The notes: a model not told the origin generated them from the letters alone. A stretch of DNA of 64,000 bases from Magnetospirillum sp. XM-1 (GCF_001511835.1 NZ_LN997848.1:3748001-3812000), one strand, 5' to 3'; counted from the stretch's first letter, positions 8,564-18,595 are shown. Translations and numbers: made by a program.

Positions 8564-9291
8564 GGCGGCGGGGCCAGCAGCACCTTGCCGCTCATCCCCG
8601 CCGACAATTCCGGAAAGCGTCCGCCGATGGTGCCGGTGACCTTCACCGTCTGGCTGACCGGGTCGATGCGGGCGCCGACCCGGACCATCTTGACCGGATA
8701 GGTCCGGGCGGTCTCGTCGATGACCACCTGGAAGCTATGTCCCGGCTTCAACCAGACCAACCACTTGGAGGGAACCACGAAGTCCAGCTCCAGTTCGGAA
8801 TCATCCAAAATATCCAGCAGTGCCTGGCCGGGCTGGACGAATTGCTGGGACCGCACCTTCTGCTCCACCACCCGGCCTTCGAAGGGGGCGGACACTTGGC
8901 ATTTGCCCACCACGGCGGCACTGGCGGCCTCCTTGGCCGCCGCCTTGTCCATCTCGGCCATCGCCACATCGTTCTCAAGCTTGCCGATGGTCTGAAGCTC
9001 CAGCAGACGCTTGTTGACCGCGACCGTCTTGGATGCAGATGAAGAATTGGCGCGAGCCTCGGCCAGATTGGCGCGTTGGATCGAGCAGTCGAACCCAACC
9101 AGCACTTGGCCCTTGGTGAAATGCTCGCCCTCCCGCACTGCGATCCGCTCCACCTTGGCACCAATTTCGGCAGCCAGGGTGGTGTAGTCGCGCGGTGTCA
9201 GCTGAGCGCGTATGTCGCTCTGAGGCACCTGGGCAAAGGCGGCGACAGGCGCAAGCGCCGCCAGTGTCAGGACCAGGGAACGAATTATCAC
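8560..9291 (-). CDS. HlyD/RND-type periplasmic adaptor protein (243 aa)
   Basis: Periplasmic adaptor (membrane fusion protein) with an N-terminal signal peptide (cleavage probably after AFA at about residue 20). Visible parts: the first half of a lipoyl domain (EGEHFTKGQVLVGFDCS), an alpha-helical hairpin at about 75-125, the second lipoyl half (VSAPFEGRVVEQKV), and a beta-barrel region (LDFVVPSKWLVWLKPG). It is short for the family. GTG start at 9291 overlaps the TGA of the giant gene (GTGA), and its own stop overlaps the ATG of the truncated adaptor. It is the paralogue of the adaptor at 34161-34904. Confidence 0.9.
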   Translation of the reverse strand: MIIRSLVLTLAALAPVAAFAQVPQSDIRAQLTPRDYTTLAAEIGAKVERIAVREGEHFTKGQVLVGFDCSIQRANLAEARANSSSASKTVAVNKRLLELQTIGKLENDVAMAEMDKAAAKEAASAAVVGKCQVSAPFEGRVVEQKVRSQQFVQPGQALLDILDDSELELDFVVPSKWLVWLKPGHSFQVVIDETARTYPVKMVRVGARIDPVSQTVKVTGTIGGRFPELSAGMSGKVLLAPPP

Positions 9292-12200
9292 GCCGCCCTA
9301 CCGTTTGCCTTGACGACCTGGAATAGGGCAAATTGTTTGGCCAAGCGCCCGTGCTGACTGCTTTCGCGAAGCTGTTGGGTCAGCGATGACCGTCCCAACG
9401 GCTTCAGCATTCCCGTTCGGCCCGGGGCTTGGGGTTGCCCGCCCTGAGGTTGACCGTCCGAGTTGGGGGCAGCCTGGCCCTGTCCGCCGTCTCCCACCTT
9501 GATAGTGAATGTCTGGACTGCCTCGCGTCCTTCGGCATCGCGCGCCACAACCTTGACGGAAACTTCTCCCTTGAACCCGGGCGGTGGAGTGCCCTCGAAG
9601 GTACCGCTCTGAGGATTGAAATTCATCCAGCCCGGCAGGGGGGCACCAGTCGCCTGCTGAGCGCTCAAGGTCACCACCGCATCGGCCTTGGTATGGGCAA
9701 ACGAGTCGGCCGGAATCTGAACGGAAATTCGGCTCCCAAGTTCCACCGCTGCATCCTTAACTGGAGCGGCGGAAACCAGCGCATCTCCGCCACTGGCGCT
9801 CTTGGCCGCAACCGCGACCTGGAAAGCGCTGGGAGCCGAAGCTGTCCTAGCCTCAGCGATCACCGCCACCCCGCCAGAGCCCCCCACCCCGGCCTGCGCG
9901 GCCCCGGTGGAACCATTGGCGGCTGCTCCACCCGGAGCGCTTCCTCCACCACCTGCAACACTGGTACCGCCAGAAATGCCTGCGGAGTTCCCACTGGTGG
10001 CGACACCGCGATTTTCGCCACCACCCGTGGTCGTGCCGCCGGCTCCGGTGCCGCCCACAAAGCCGACGCCCGGGCCACCCGCCGTGGCGCCACCCGAGCT
10101 GCCCACTCCACCATTCTCGCCACCGGTCCCGCCCGTGGTCGTGCCGCCGGTTCCTGTGCCGCCCGCGAAGCCGACCCCCGGGCCACCCGCCGTGGCGCCG
10201 CCCGAGCTGCCCACTCCACCATTCTCGCCACCGGTCCCGCCCGTGGTCGTGCCACCGGCTCCGGTGCCGCCCGCAAAGCCGACCCCCGGACCACCCGCCG
10301 TGGCGCCGCCCGAGCTGCCCACTCCACCATTCTCGCCACCGGTCCCGCCCGTGGTCGTGCCGCCGGTTCCTGTGCCGCCCGCGAAGCCGACACCGGTGCC
10401 GCCGGCCGCGGCTCCTCCGCCGAAGCCCACCCCGCCAGATGTACCGCCCGTGCCACTTCCGGCCCCACCCGTGGACAAACCAAAGCTGGGGCCTCCGGCA
10501 GTGGTACCGCCAAAGGTTCCCACCCCACCAGACGTAGCGCCCACACCACTTCCGGCTCCGCCCGTGGACGGGCCAAAGCTGTATCCGCCGGCCGTGGCGC
10601 CGCCGCCAAACCCAATACCGCCAGACGTCCCACCCCAGCCCGATCCGCCGCCATCATTCGGCACACCAAAGCCACCACCGGTGGATATTCCCGTTCCCGT
10701 GCCGGTTCCGGTGGTAACCCCGCCACCGCCAAGGGTTGCGCCGCCGTTCAGGCCGACCCCGCCAGAGGTCGATGGCGGCGGCGAGGCATGGGGCGGCGCA
10801 TCGAAACTGAACGTCGCCGTCTGCGAGGTCGTGCCGCCGTGGCCGTCACTGGCGGTAATGGTGGCGGTATAAGTACCAGTCCCGGAGGGAGTGCCTGAAA
10901 TGGCGCCGGTTGTCGGATTGATGGTCAGACCCGGCGGCAAATTGGTAGCGGTATAGGTGAACGGATCGCCGTCGCCATCTGTGAAGGTGCCGGGTGGTAG
11001 GGGATAGCTGAAGTTGACACCCTGCACCCCCTTTGGCGCGCTGGGCACCGGCCCGTTCTGTGGCACCGTATTGGCACGCAAAGTCAGAACCTTATCAAAG
11101 CTGTTGCCGCCGATATCGGTGGTGCGGACCCGGATGGAATAGCTATTCCCGGCAGTCAGGGTCTGGTTATTCACCGACAGAGTATTGCCGGAAATAGAAA
11201 CCTTGGCGTTGTCGGTGCTGCCCGCCCCGGCCACCAGGGTGTAGGTAAAGGTGGAATTGGACGACAGATCGGTGGTGGAGAAGGTGCCGACGGTAGCGTT
11301 GGCATTCCCCGCCTGATTGATATCCGTGGTGGATAGGGCGAGATTCGACGGCGCATTAGCGTCGATACGCCCGGTGGTCGTTACCATAGCGGTAGTGTAA
11401 GCCGCGCTGGAATTGCCGGCGCGGTCCACCAGAACCAGATTGACCGGGATCTGCCCGCCGCTGGCCGCGACATCGCCGCCGCCATCGGTGACGGTAAAGG
11501 TGGCGCTCAGATGGGTGGCGTCCACAGTGCTCAGGCTCCCCAAGGTGAAGCCGTCGACGGTCTTCGCCGAGCCCAGGGTATAGTAGCTGTCATTACCGCT
11601 GTCGGCGGCAAGGGTGATGGTGGCGGTGATGACGTCGCCCACCTTGTTGGTGGCGCTGGGAATGCTGATCGACGAGATCAAAGGCACGGTATGATCGACG
11701 GTATAGGCCTGACCGCTGAAGCCGCCGGTGATGGCTTTGCCATAGGAGATATCGGTGATGCCGGTCCCTGCATTATTGAGATTCAGCGCCAGATCGCCGT
11801 CGCCGGTGACCCCGGTAACGGTGACGGTATAAGTCTTGTGGTCGCCGCTATCGGTGACGCTGGCGATGGCGCCCGCGGCGGTAGTGGCGGATGAGACCGC
11901 GCCCGTCGCCGTTCCCGAGGTGGTGACCAGCGAGAAATCAGTGGTATCCACCCCGGAAACCGCCGCGTTGAAAGTAACCGTCCAGTCGCGGCTGGTCGCG
12001 TTGGTATAGGCAGTGGTTCCGGCGGCCCGATCGATAGATGACACGCTGGGGCCATTATAGACGTCGATCCGGACCGTATCGGTGGTGGTGCTGTGGCCGT
12101 CCGAGGCACTGACCTTGAAATAGGATGCCCCCGCATCCGACGCGGCCGAGGTTCCAGAGAAGATCCTGGTTCCGGCGGTAAAGCTTAGCCATCCCGGCAA

Positions 12201-14714
12201 GGCTCCGCCATTGACCAGCGTCCCCGACGAATCGACCCGCTGGACGCTATAGGTCAGGGCATCGGCATCGGCGTCATGGAAGGTGCCGGATGGAACCTGA
12301 TAGGTGAAGGCCACGCCAGTCACCGAGGTCTGGGTCGACTGGGCGGCACTGACCACCGGAGCACGGTTGAGGGTGACGGTGGAATAACCCGCAGACGTCA
12401 GATCGCCGCCGGAACCCTGGCCACCGCTGTTGCCGTCATGGAAGGTCCAGTCCAGTTGCGCCGTCTGGGCACCATCGGCCGAGGGCGGGCTGGTGCGTGA
12501 ATAGATGATGTGGTCGAGCACATCGTTGACCAGGGCTGTGGTCGGCTTGGTGCCGTTATCGGCAAAGGTCAGCGTGAAGGTGCCGCCGGTCTCGGAGAAG
12601 GTGGCGATGGCATGGCCACCCGCCGAAATATTCCCGCCGCTGACCGTATAGCCCGAGCCGTTGGCCACCGAGATCACGTCGTTGGCATCGGCCCCGGCAT
12701 GGTTGACGATGCTGACCGAGGCTCCGGCATAATTGCCGTTGCCGGAATTGGCTGCGTCAAGCTCCACATCGGCGATGGCCGCCCCGGAATCCATGGTGGC
12801 GGCGCCGACGCCCTGATACCAGGTCACCGCATTGGACATGCCCGAAAGGGTCGGAGCCTCATTGATGGCGGCGATGGTGACGGTCTGGTCGGCGGCGGTG
12901 GCGAGGCCCCATTTGTCGGTGGCTGCAAAATGGACCGTCCGGCTCGACGTGCCGGGAGCGTGGGTATTGTCGTCGTACAAGATCGCCTGGGCCAACCCGC
13001 TGACCAAGGCATTGGTGGCGCTGGCGTTGAAGGTCGTGGTCCAGGTGGACGAACCGGTCACTTGGGTAGCGCTGGCGGTGCCGATGGTGGTGTTGGCGCT
13101 GCCATCCCAATACTTGATGGCGTTGCTGCTGGCGGCATCGACCCAGTACCCCGCCGATCCCGGCTGGCTGGTGGCCAGATACAGCTTGTCGGTGGCATCG
13201 GCATTGGCGCTGATGTTCACTGCCAGCGTCCCGCCATTCCATTCCGAATTGCCGTCGGCATCGGTAACGGTGATGGCGGGAGCCACAGTGGTCGGAGTGC
13301 GTTCTGTGTAGGCGGTGGTACTGCCCGCCGTCACCGTGGGCGCATTGTCAACAAGGGCGCTGAAGGCCTTAGTCGCCGTGGCGGTGCCGTCGCTGACTTG
13401 GACGGTGAAGGTTTCCGTGCCGACGAATGAGGCGTTGGGGGTGTAGGTGACGGTTCCCGTGGGCGAGATGGTGCCAGCCCCCGAAGTACCGGTGGCGGAG
13501 GTGAAGAGCAAATTACCGCCATTGTTGGGGGCGACGCTCTGTGTCCATGTCTCGGTCTGGCTCGAGTCCGAATCGGTAACGCCGAGATAGGAGGTGATGT
13601 CGTGGGCCGTGGCGCCTGGGGAAAAGGTCAGATTGGTGGTGCCGGAAGAGACGAAGGCCGGAGTGGCATTGGGGTTGTAACCAAAGCTTTCCTGATATGA
13701 AAGGCCGGTCAGAGGTATTCCAGTACCGCTGGCATACAAATAGAACGTGACGTATTTCGTGCCTGCTCCGCCAGTGGGGGCGCCGCCAAGGTCGGCCCAT
13801 GTGACTCCCCAGTCATGGGCCGTATAGTCCCCCCATGCGCTATTAAAATAATTTATAAGAGTATGTTCAGTTTGAGCCCCCCACTGCCCTTTTATTGTGA
13901 ACGGCCCATCCGTGTTTGTAGATGAATTATAGATATTGAATGAAAATTTTATGCCGGTTGCTGTCTGAGATACATTCCAAATACTGTAGATCGTTAACGT
14001 ACCATTACCAACGGAGAGCAGGTCATAAGAATATTCATATACAACATCGACCAGCTGGCCTGAGACATACTTGTCGGAATTGCTGGAGTATTCGAGCGTC
14101 CAGTTTCCACCGTGACCGGTGGTGTCGGTGGACGCCGCCACATCCGCTCCGGTCGCCGCCGCAAGATCCGTGACAAACTGCTGGCCATCCTCTCCCTTGG
14201 CCACGTCGCAGCCATACAGTAACAGGTCGCCGCCAGCCGTCAGGGCATGGCCGATATCGGCAAGTTCGGCCTGAACGGTTGTATTGGACAGGCTCGACGC
14301 GATCAGCACATCGGTTCCCACCTTCAAAGTGGCTTCTGAACCATGCGACAAGATGGAAATGCTGTCATACCCGGCATGGATTTCCGCCCATTTGGCCATC
14401 TGGGCCAGACCGCTTTGGCCGCCGTCGACCTCGACGATGCCGACGCCGTCCTTCACCGCCGCCTCCAGGGTCCGGTAATCGGCGACACTGGTGTCGATGA
14501 ACACCACCTCCTTCTTGCCACCATCCTTGGAGGGATCGGCGGCTCTCACCTCCAACGGAGCGGCGACAACGGGAATCAACGCCTTGGCGGCGGCATCGGC
14601 GGCGGCATGGGCGGCGTCGACCACGGCGGCGCCGTCGAACATCATACGGGGTTCCAGGGCCAGAATGCCCGCCGCCAGATTAATTCGCGAATTGTTGCGC
14701 TTGATGTGGCTCAT
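9288..14714 (-). CDS. giant LEPR/DUF4347 surface protein, copy 1 (1808 aa)
   Basis: Large repetitive protein, probably exported to the cell surface by the neighbouring TolC/HlyD proteins. The ATG at 14714 has GAGGAA 8 bases upstream. Order: basic N-terminus; the motif ALEPRMMFDGAA at residues 19-30; DUF4347 domain about 65-215 with H124 (LSHG) and C169 (LLYGC); VCBS- and cadherin-like beta-sandwich domains about 370-1300 with DADAD-type calcium-binding-like turns; a glycine-rich stalk about 1320-1590 containing 36-residue repeats; a conserved C-terminal cadherin-like domain with ADSFAHTKADAVVTLSA; and a basic tail with SLTQQLRES. No classical Sec signal peptide and no RTX nonapeptides are seen. 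The stop overlaps the adaptor gene's GTG. Adhesin or biofilm function is inference from architecture. Confidence 0.9.
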   Translation of the reverse strand: MSHIKRNNSRINLAAGILALEPRMMFDGAAVVDAAHAAADAAAKALIPVVAAPLEVRAADPSKDGGKKEVVFIDTSVADYRTLEAAVKDGVGIVEVDGGQSGLAQMAKWAEIHAGYDSISILSHGSEATLKVGTDVLIASSLSNTTVQAELADIGHALTAGGDLLLYGCDVAKGEDGQQFVTDLAAATGADVAASTDTTGHGGNWTLEYSSNSDKYVSGQLVDVVYEYSYDLLSVGNGTLTIYSIWNVSQTATGIKFSFNIYNSSTNTDGPFTIKGQWGAQTEHTLINYFNSAWGDYTAHDWGVTWADLGGAPTGGAGTKYVTFYLYASGTGIPLTGLSYQESFGYNPNATPAFVSSGTTNLTFSPGATAHDITSYLGVTDSDSSQTETWTQSVAPNNGGNLLFTSATGTSGAGTISPTGTVTYTPNASFVGTETFTVQVSDGTATATKAFSALVDNAPTVTAGSTTAYTERTPTTVAPAITVTDADGNSEWNGGTLAVNISANADATDKLYLATSQPGSAGYWVDAASSNAIKYWDGSANTTIGTASATQVTGSSTWTTTFNASATNALVSGLAQAILYDDNTHAPGTSSRTVHFAATDKWGLATAADQTVTIAAINEAPTLSGMSNAVTWYQGVGAATMDSGAAIADVELDAANSGNGNYAGASVSIVNHAGADANDVISVANGSGYTVSGGNISAGGHAIATFSETGGTFTLTFADNGTKPTTALVNDVLDHIIYSRTSPPSADGAQTAQLDWTFHDGNSGGQGSGGDLTSAGYSTVTLNRAPVVSAAQSTQTSVTGVAFTYQVPSGTFHDADADALTYSVQRVDSSGTLVNGGALPGWLSFTAGTRIFSGTSAASDAGASYFKVSASDGHSTTTDTVRIDVYNGPSVSSIDRAAGTTAYTNATSRDWTVTFNAAVSGVDTTDFSLVTTSGTATGAVSSATTAAGAIASVTDSGDHKTYTVTVTGVTGDGDLALNLNNAGTGITDISYGKAITGGFSGQAYTVDHTVPLISSISIPSATNKVGDVITATITLAADSGNDSYYTLGSAKTVDGFTLGSLSTVDATHLSATFTVTDGGGDVAASGGQIPVNLVLVDRAGNSSAAYTTAMVTTTGRIDANAPSNLALSTTDINQAGNANATVGTFSTTDLSSNSTFTYTLVAGAGSTDNAKVSISGNTLSVNNQTLTAGNSYSIRVRTTDIGGNSFDKVLTLRANTVPQNGPVPSAPKGVQGVNFSYPLPPGTFTDGDGDPFTYTATNLPPGLTINPTTGAISGTPSGTGTYTATITASDGHGGTTSQTATFSFDAPPHASPPPSTSGGVGLNGGATLGGGGVTTGTGTGTGISTGGGFGVPNDGGGSGWGGTSGGIGFGGGATAGGYSFGPSTGGAGSGVGATSGGVGTFGGTTAGGPSFGLSTGGAGSGTGGTSGGVGFGGGAAAGGTGVGFAGGTGTGGTTTGGTGGENGGVGSSGGATAGGPGVGFAGGTGAGGTTTGGTGGENGGVGSSGGATAGGPGVGFAGGTGTGGTTTGGTGGENGGVGSSGGATAGGPGVGFVGGTGAGGTTTGGGENRGVATSGNSAGISGGTSVAGGGGSAPGGAAANGSTGAAQAGVGGSGGVAVIAEARTASAPSAFQVAVAAKSASGGDALVSAAPVKDAAVELGSRISVQIPADSFAHTKADAVVTLSAQQATGAPLPGWMNFNPQSGTFEGTPPPGFKGEVSVKVVARDAEGREAVQTFTIKVGDGGQGQAAPNSDGQPQGGQPQAPGRTGMLKPLGRSSLTQQLRESSQHGRLAKQFALFQVVKANGRAA
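10012..10392 (-). repeat. 108-bp tandem repeats in the glycine-rich stalk, about 3.5 copies
   Basis: The landmark CCCGAGCTGCCCACTCC recurs at 10093, 10201 and 10309, an exact 108-base period (36 residues), with a partial unit on the left. On the coding (minus) strand the unit encodes a Gly/Thr/Ala-rich peptide containing GGENGGVGSSGG. High identity between units suggests recent expansion and possible copy-number variation. Confidence 0.95.
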
Positions 14715-14794
14715 GACCGTGTTCCTCGTTTCCAGACCGGCATTCCGGTGGCCAGCCGTTATTAGGGCTGCCCCCATGGGAGCGATCCCCGCAC

Positions 14795-16603
14795 TTACCG
14801 CGCCGATGCGAGGTCATCCGACCTGGCGCCTTGATCCATTCCAAGGCCGTCCTTTAGAAAGCGAAACGCCTTGTCGAACATGCCGGAGAGCTGGTCACGC
14901 GCCTCAACTTGTGATGACGGAGAGAGCTTGATGGCATCCTGGGGGGCGCTCACCGAAGGAGTGGCAACCTCCTCGGGCTGCTTCAGTCCATCTTGGAAAA
15001 AGCGGACCATGCCGGACAACAGATCGGGCGTGCCCTTGGCGGGGGCGGCGGCATCCATAGCCGGAGTCGGAGCGACGGGCGTCTCCTCCGCTCCCATCGG
15101 GATCGCCATCTCGCCCTTGCCCCATTGCTCCAGCCGCCGCGCGACAATGATGCTGAGATTCTTCACATCAGCCGCTTTGACGCTGTCAGGCAGCAGATCG
15201 TCGCCGAGCGTCGCCTGCATCTTGGCATAGGCCTGTTCCACCTGGGCATAGGTCTGGAAGCGCCGTAATTGCGAGGCGATGGCCGAGGCGTGACCGGCCA
15301 CCCGCTCCAGGATGCCACTGGCGTCGTTGGCCGCCTTGGCATCCGACAACTCGAACAGCCGCCGGTCCACCTTCCACAGATCGTCCGACTGCGTGAACTG
15401 GCTGCTGGCATTTCGGAACTGCCGCTCCGAGACATGGACCTGGGCCAGCACCGCCATGCGCAATGCCAGACGCCGGGCCTTGGCGGTCTCCTCATTGGCA
15501 TCGGCGTATTTCAGCGCGTCATGGCCCGAGATTACGTTCATCAGGTTCCACGACAACTTGGCACCGGCCTCGTACCAGTGATTGTCCATCAGGAAGCTGT
15601 TGTAGTCGTAATTGCGGCTGGCGGTGAAGGTGACGCCGGGCAGCATGCGGATGATGGCCTTCTTGGTGTCATCCAGGGCGATACGGGTCAGGTAGCCCTG
15701 CTCGCGCAGATCGGGATTGTTGACGAAGGCCGTCTCTTCCATGCGCTCCAAGCCCATCTGCCAGTCGGGCAGCTTCATATCGGCCGGAACATTCAGGACC
15801 AGATCGGTCCCCGGCGGCACGTTGATCAGTGCCGCCAGTTCAATGCGGGCAGTGGACAATTCCTGCTGGATCGCGGTCAGCTGACGGAGCGTTTCCAGCA
15901 AGGATTTCTGGTAGCGCAGGCTTTCGACCGGAGCTTTGAGGTTCTCGCGCTCCACCAGACGGGCCTTGTCCAGCGCCACCTTGGCCTCGGCCACCGCCGC
16001 ATTGACCTCGCCGTTGAGAGTCTGGTAGGCGGCGGCGCGCCAGAAGGCGAAACGCACCTCGGAGATCAGGTTGTGAACTGCCTTGCGCCGACGCTCGGTC
16101 GCCACCAGAGCGCGGTCGGCATTGGCCTTGGCGGTGTAATAGGTCAGTCCGAAATCCAGCACATTCCAGGACATGGTCAGGTCGGCCGTCTTGGCGAAGC
16201 GATCCGCGGAATAGGTAGGATTGGAGGTGGAGGTGGTCTGGGTATAGAGATCGCGCGAGCGGGTCGAGTTGGGTTCGGAACGCTCATTATAGCCAGCATT
16301 GGCGGTCAGCTTGGGCAGCAGGTCCCAGCGATCCACATCGGTCTGACCAAGCGCAAGCGCCTCATCCATCATCTTTGAGCGCTTGTCCAGGTTGTAGCGA
16401 ACCGCGCGGGCGATGGCGTCCGACACCGTCAGGGCCGATGTCAGGGGCTCGCCGCCCTTGAACATATCGGCACGATCCTCCTTGGCTTGGGCCGCCAATT
16501 CATCTTTGGTGAATGGTTCGGGCGTAACCGCGCAGGCGGCCAGCAGGGCGACCAGAGAGACGGAGGCCAGCAGACGGCCGGCTCTGAAACCAGAAAAACT
16601 CAT
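14795..16603 (-). CDS. TolC-like outer-membrane efflux lipoprotein, copy 1 (602 aa)
   Basis: Outer-membrane channel component. The start is ATG 16603 with GGGAGA upstream; the longer frame to 16723 lacks a signal. A lipoprotein signal ends in the lipobox LLAAC, so it is predicted to be lipidated at that cysteine as in NodT-type channels. The mature protein has the two long coiled-coil repeats of the TolC fold, with LDKRSKMMDEALALGQ at the first helix and repeated NPDLREQGYLT. The C-terminal ~100 residues are an Ala/Pro-rich tail with a short amphipathic helix (LSGMFDKAFRFLKDGLG), unusual for TolC and also present in the paralogue at 26004. It lies 80 bases upstream of the giant gene, in the same operon. 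Confidence 0.92.
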   Translation of the reverse strand: MSFSGFRAGRLLASVSLVALLAACAVTPEPFTKDELAAQAKEDRADMFKGGEPLTSALTVSDAIARAVRYNLDKRSKMMDEALALGQTDVDRWDLLPKLTANAGYNERSEPNSTRSRDLYTQTTSTSNPTYSADRFAKTADLTMSWNVLDFGLTYYTAKANADRALVATERRRKAVHNLISEVRFAFWRAAAYQTLNGEVNAAVAEAKVALDKARLVERENLKAPVESLRYQKSLLETLRQLTAIQQELSTARIELAALINVPPGTDLVLNVPADMKLPDWQMGLERMEETAFVNNPDLREQGYLTRIALDDTKKAIIRMLPGVTFTASRNYDYNSFLMDNHWYEAGAKLSWNLMNVISGHDALKYADANEETAKARRLALRMAVLAQVHVSERQFRNASSQFTQSDDLWKVDRRLFELSDAKAANDASGILERVAGHASAIASQLRRFQTYAQVEQAYAKMQATLGDDLLPDSVKAADVKNLSIIVARRLEQWGKGEMAIPMGAEETPVAPTPAMDAAAPAKGTPDLLSGMVRFFQDGLKQPEEVATPSVSAPQDAIKLSPSSQVEARDQLSGMFDKAFRFLKDGLGMDQGARSDDLASAR

Positions 16604-16792
16604 AGCGTGGCTCTCCCGCGCACGACAAAACATAAATCGTTCGTATTGTGTACGCCATTCGGAAGAGGCAACTCGACCCATCTGTTCTACGCGAAACGCC
16701 CAAATTTCCACGAGATCAGGCAATGTCCAGCAAGCCTGTTTATCTTCAGATGGACGTATGGCACGAGTAGTGACCTATTGTAGCGAATTGGC

Positions 16793-17839
16793 ATGTCAGG
16801 CCCAAAAAAGGTACCCGTCAGGATGAAACCCGGATACGACAGCATCGTTCTGAATTGGCTGATCGACCCCCAGCAAAGTTCGACGGAAATTCGCGCCGTC
16901 GATCGGGACATAGAATGCAAACGGGCCCCCATCCCCCTCGAATTAGGCGTGGGCTGGATATCCAAATACGATCTGCCCATGGGAATGTCGGTCTTGCGCG
17001 CCGATTATCGCTTCAACTCTTCGGCCACCGGAAAGCTGGTGCAGACCGCAAGGCTGGAAGCCTCTTTGCCCGTAGAAACGCTAATGCTGCATTCGCTGAG
17101 TCATGGGCGCAGCATCCAAGACGATCACATCATGAAAGAAACTTTCAGCTATGGCGTTGGGTTTGACCTGTTTCGCTATAGCCAAGAAATAGCCGTCACC
17201 CCAGCCGTTGACTGCACCTTTGATTGCCTAGCCACGGTCCTGGCTGTGGGACGCCCCGCTTTGGCCAATCTTCTGGGGCCAACGGTTGCCGATAGAACCT
17301 TGGTCGCCCTTGGTCTGGGCGTAGCCCCCGCAGTGGTGGTTCGGGCCATGCCCTCAAGCGTCTCATCGATTTTGCAGAAAGCCATTCCAAACAACATGAC
17401 AGGCTTGATGCGCACCCTGTTCATCCAAGCTCGGGTCCTTGATTACCTGACCGCGTTGATTGATCACTTGGGCACGAACGAGAACGACGCCCCGCCTGTT
17501 AAGGTCGCGACCCAACGGGCCAGGGACCTGCACGAATATCTCATCAACACCTACGGAAAATTGCCAACCCTGGAAACGCTGGCTGCCCAGTTCAATGTAT
17601 CGGTTCGCACCCTGAATAATGACTTCCGAGCAGAATACGACCAGCCCATCCATACATTCATCGCCGAACACCGCTTGTCAGAAGCCCACGCCGCGATAGA
17701 AGGAAGCGATATTCCCCTTAAGACCTTGGCTGAGCGTCTGGGGTATTCCCACGTCAATCACTTCCTGGCGGCATTCCGCAAGAAGTACGGATATCCACCA
17801 GGGAACTTAAGGAAAAGGCAAAAACGGGAACTGAGTTGA
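16793..17839 (+). CDS. AraC-family transcriptional regulator A1 (348 aa)
   Basis: C-terminal AraC/XylS DNA-binding domain at about residues 245-340: first HTH with LPTLETLAAQFNVSVRTLNNDFRAEY, second with IPLKTLAERLGYSHVNHFLAAFRKKYGYPPG. The ~230-residue N-terminal domain probably senses a ligand or binds a partner; its family is not recognised. The ATG at 16793 is used; ATG at residue 11 is an alternative. It is divergent from the copy-1 export operon, with a 189-base shared upstream region, so it probably regulates that operon. Paralogous to the regulator at 18736-19743 over its whole length. Confidence 0.92.
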   Translation: MSGPKKVPVRMKPGYDSIVLNWLIDPQQSSTEIRAVDRDIECKRAPIPLELGVGWISKYDLPMGMSVLRADYRFNSSATGKLVQTARLEASLPVETLMLHSLSHGRSIQDDHIMKETFSYGVGFDLFRYSQEIAVTPAVDCTFDCLATVLAVGRPALANLLGPTVADRTLVALGLGVAPAVVVRAMPSSVSSILQKAIPNNMTGLMRTLFIQARVLDYLTALIDHLGTNENDAPPVKVATQRARDLHEYLINTYGKLPTLETLAAQFNVSVRTLNNDFRAEYDQPIHTFIAEHRLSEAHAAIEGSDIPLKTLAERLGYSHVNHFLAAFRKKYGYPPGNLRKRQKRELS

Positions 17840-17980
17840 TCGGTTTGATCGCATGCTGGCCAGGGAATAGCCAACCGTCGCGATGCATGACGCATAAACA
17901 AGAACCGCAGTGCCGAAACGATGCCGTTCATCAATCTCCGAAGATCCGCCCAAGGGCAGTGTCCGTTCCAATGCCTGACG

Positions 17981-18595
17981 TCAGGAAATCGCACGGCAAG
18001 TGGCGGCCGTGCGCTGGATCATGGCGGGGTCCGGCTGGCCGCGATGGTGGAATGAGGCCGCCGCAACGCCGTCGATCCGGTACAGGCGATCTCGGGCGGT
18101 TTTCATGGCCCTGTTGATCCGTTCGGGCGGCATGCCGCCCAATTCCAGCACCGAGGACATCTCCGCCGAAGTTTCGGCCAAGGTAACTCGCGACAAAGAG
18201 GATTGATCCGGGCGCGAGAGCCACGGGCCATGCAATCCGATCTCGCCGGCAATCACCCTGCGCGGCGCGCCGAGCACCGCCACGCCCGCCGCCGAATCCG
18301 CCACCGCTCCCTTGGGCACCACCGCCTCCAGCCCGGCCCAACCGAACAGCCGGCCGATATAGGCTCCGGCCCAGGCATGCCCGCCGGGGGAATTGATGCG
18401 AGCCTGTCGAATGGTCGGGTTGGCGGCCAGGAGGCGGGCGGCGACGCAATGGTCCCATTCCTGAATGAAGCCGCTGATTAACAAGGTCCGGCCATCCGCC
18501 GTCACACTCATCTCGGCCGCGCATACCGATGACAGGGATAGCCAACCTGCCAAGGTTGTGATGATCACATTCCGGGCGATGGATCGAATCGACAT
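17981..18595 (-). CDS. periplasmic ClpP-fold (serine protease-like) protein (204 aa)
   Basis: Begins with a clear signal peptide (MSIRSIARN, hydrophobic core, cleavage near CAA at residue 27), so it should be exported. The rest resembles the ClpP/crotonase-like periplasmic group: ARINSPGGHAWAGAYIGRL at about 66-84 (the oxyanion-type SPGG motif), then S101 in VADSAAGVAVLGA and H122 in IGLHGPW, at the positions of the family's Ser/His pair. The usual CASAC around the serine is replaced by VADSAAG, so catalysis is uncertain. The ATG at 18595 was chosen because the upstream part of the longer frame only mirrors the neighbouring AraC gene. It lies between two AraC regulators; its role is unknown. 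Confidence 0.75.
   Translation of the reverse strand: MSIRSIARNVIITTLAGWLSLSSVCAAEMSVTADGRTLLISGFIQEWDHCVAARLLAANPTIRQARINSPGGHAWAGAYIGRLFGWAGLEAVVPKGAVADSAAGVAVLGAPRRVIAGEIGLHGPWLSRPDQSSLSRVTLAETSAEMSSVLELGGMPPERINRAMKTARDRLYRIDGVAAASFHHRGQPDPAMIQRTAATCRAIS

Noticed and set aside
10012..10392. CRISPR-like array.
   Set aside because: The 108-bp units are contiguous, in-frame protein-coding repeats without spacers; no cas genes are in the window.
9429..10898. Long plus-strand frames rich in Pro, Ala, Arg or Thr across the Gly-rich stalk of copy 1.
   Set aside because: They are shadows of the 108-bp repeats read in other frames.
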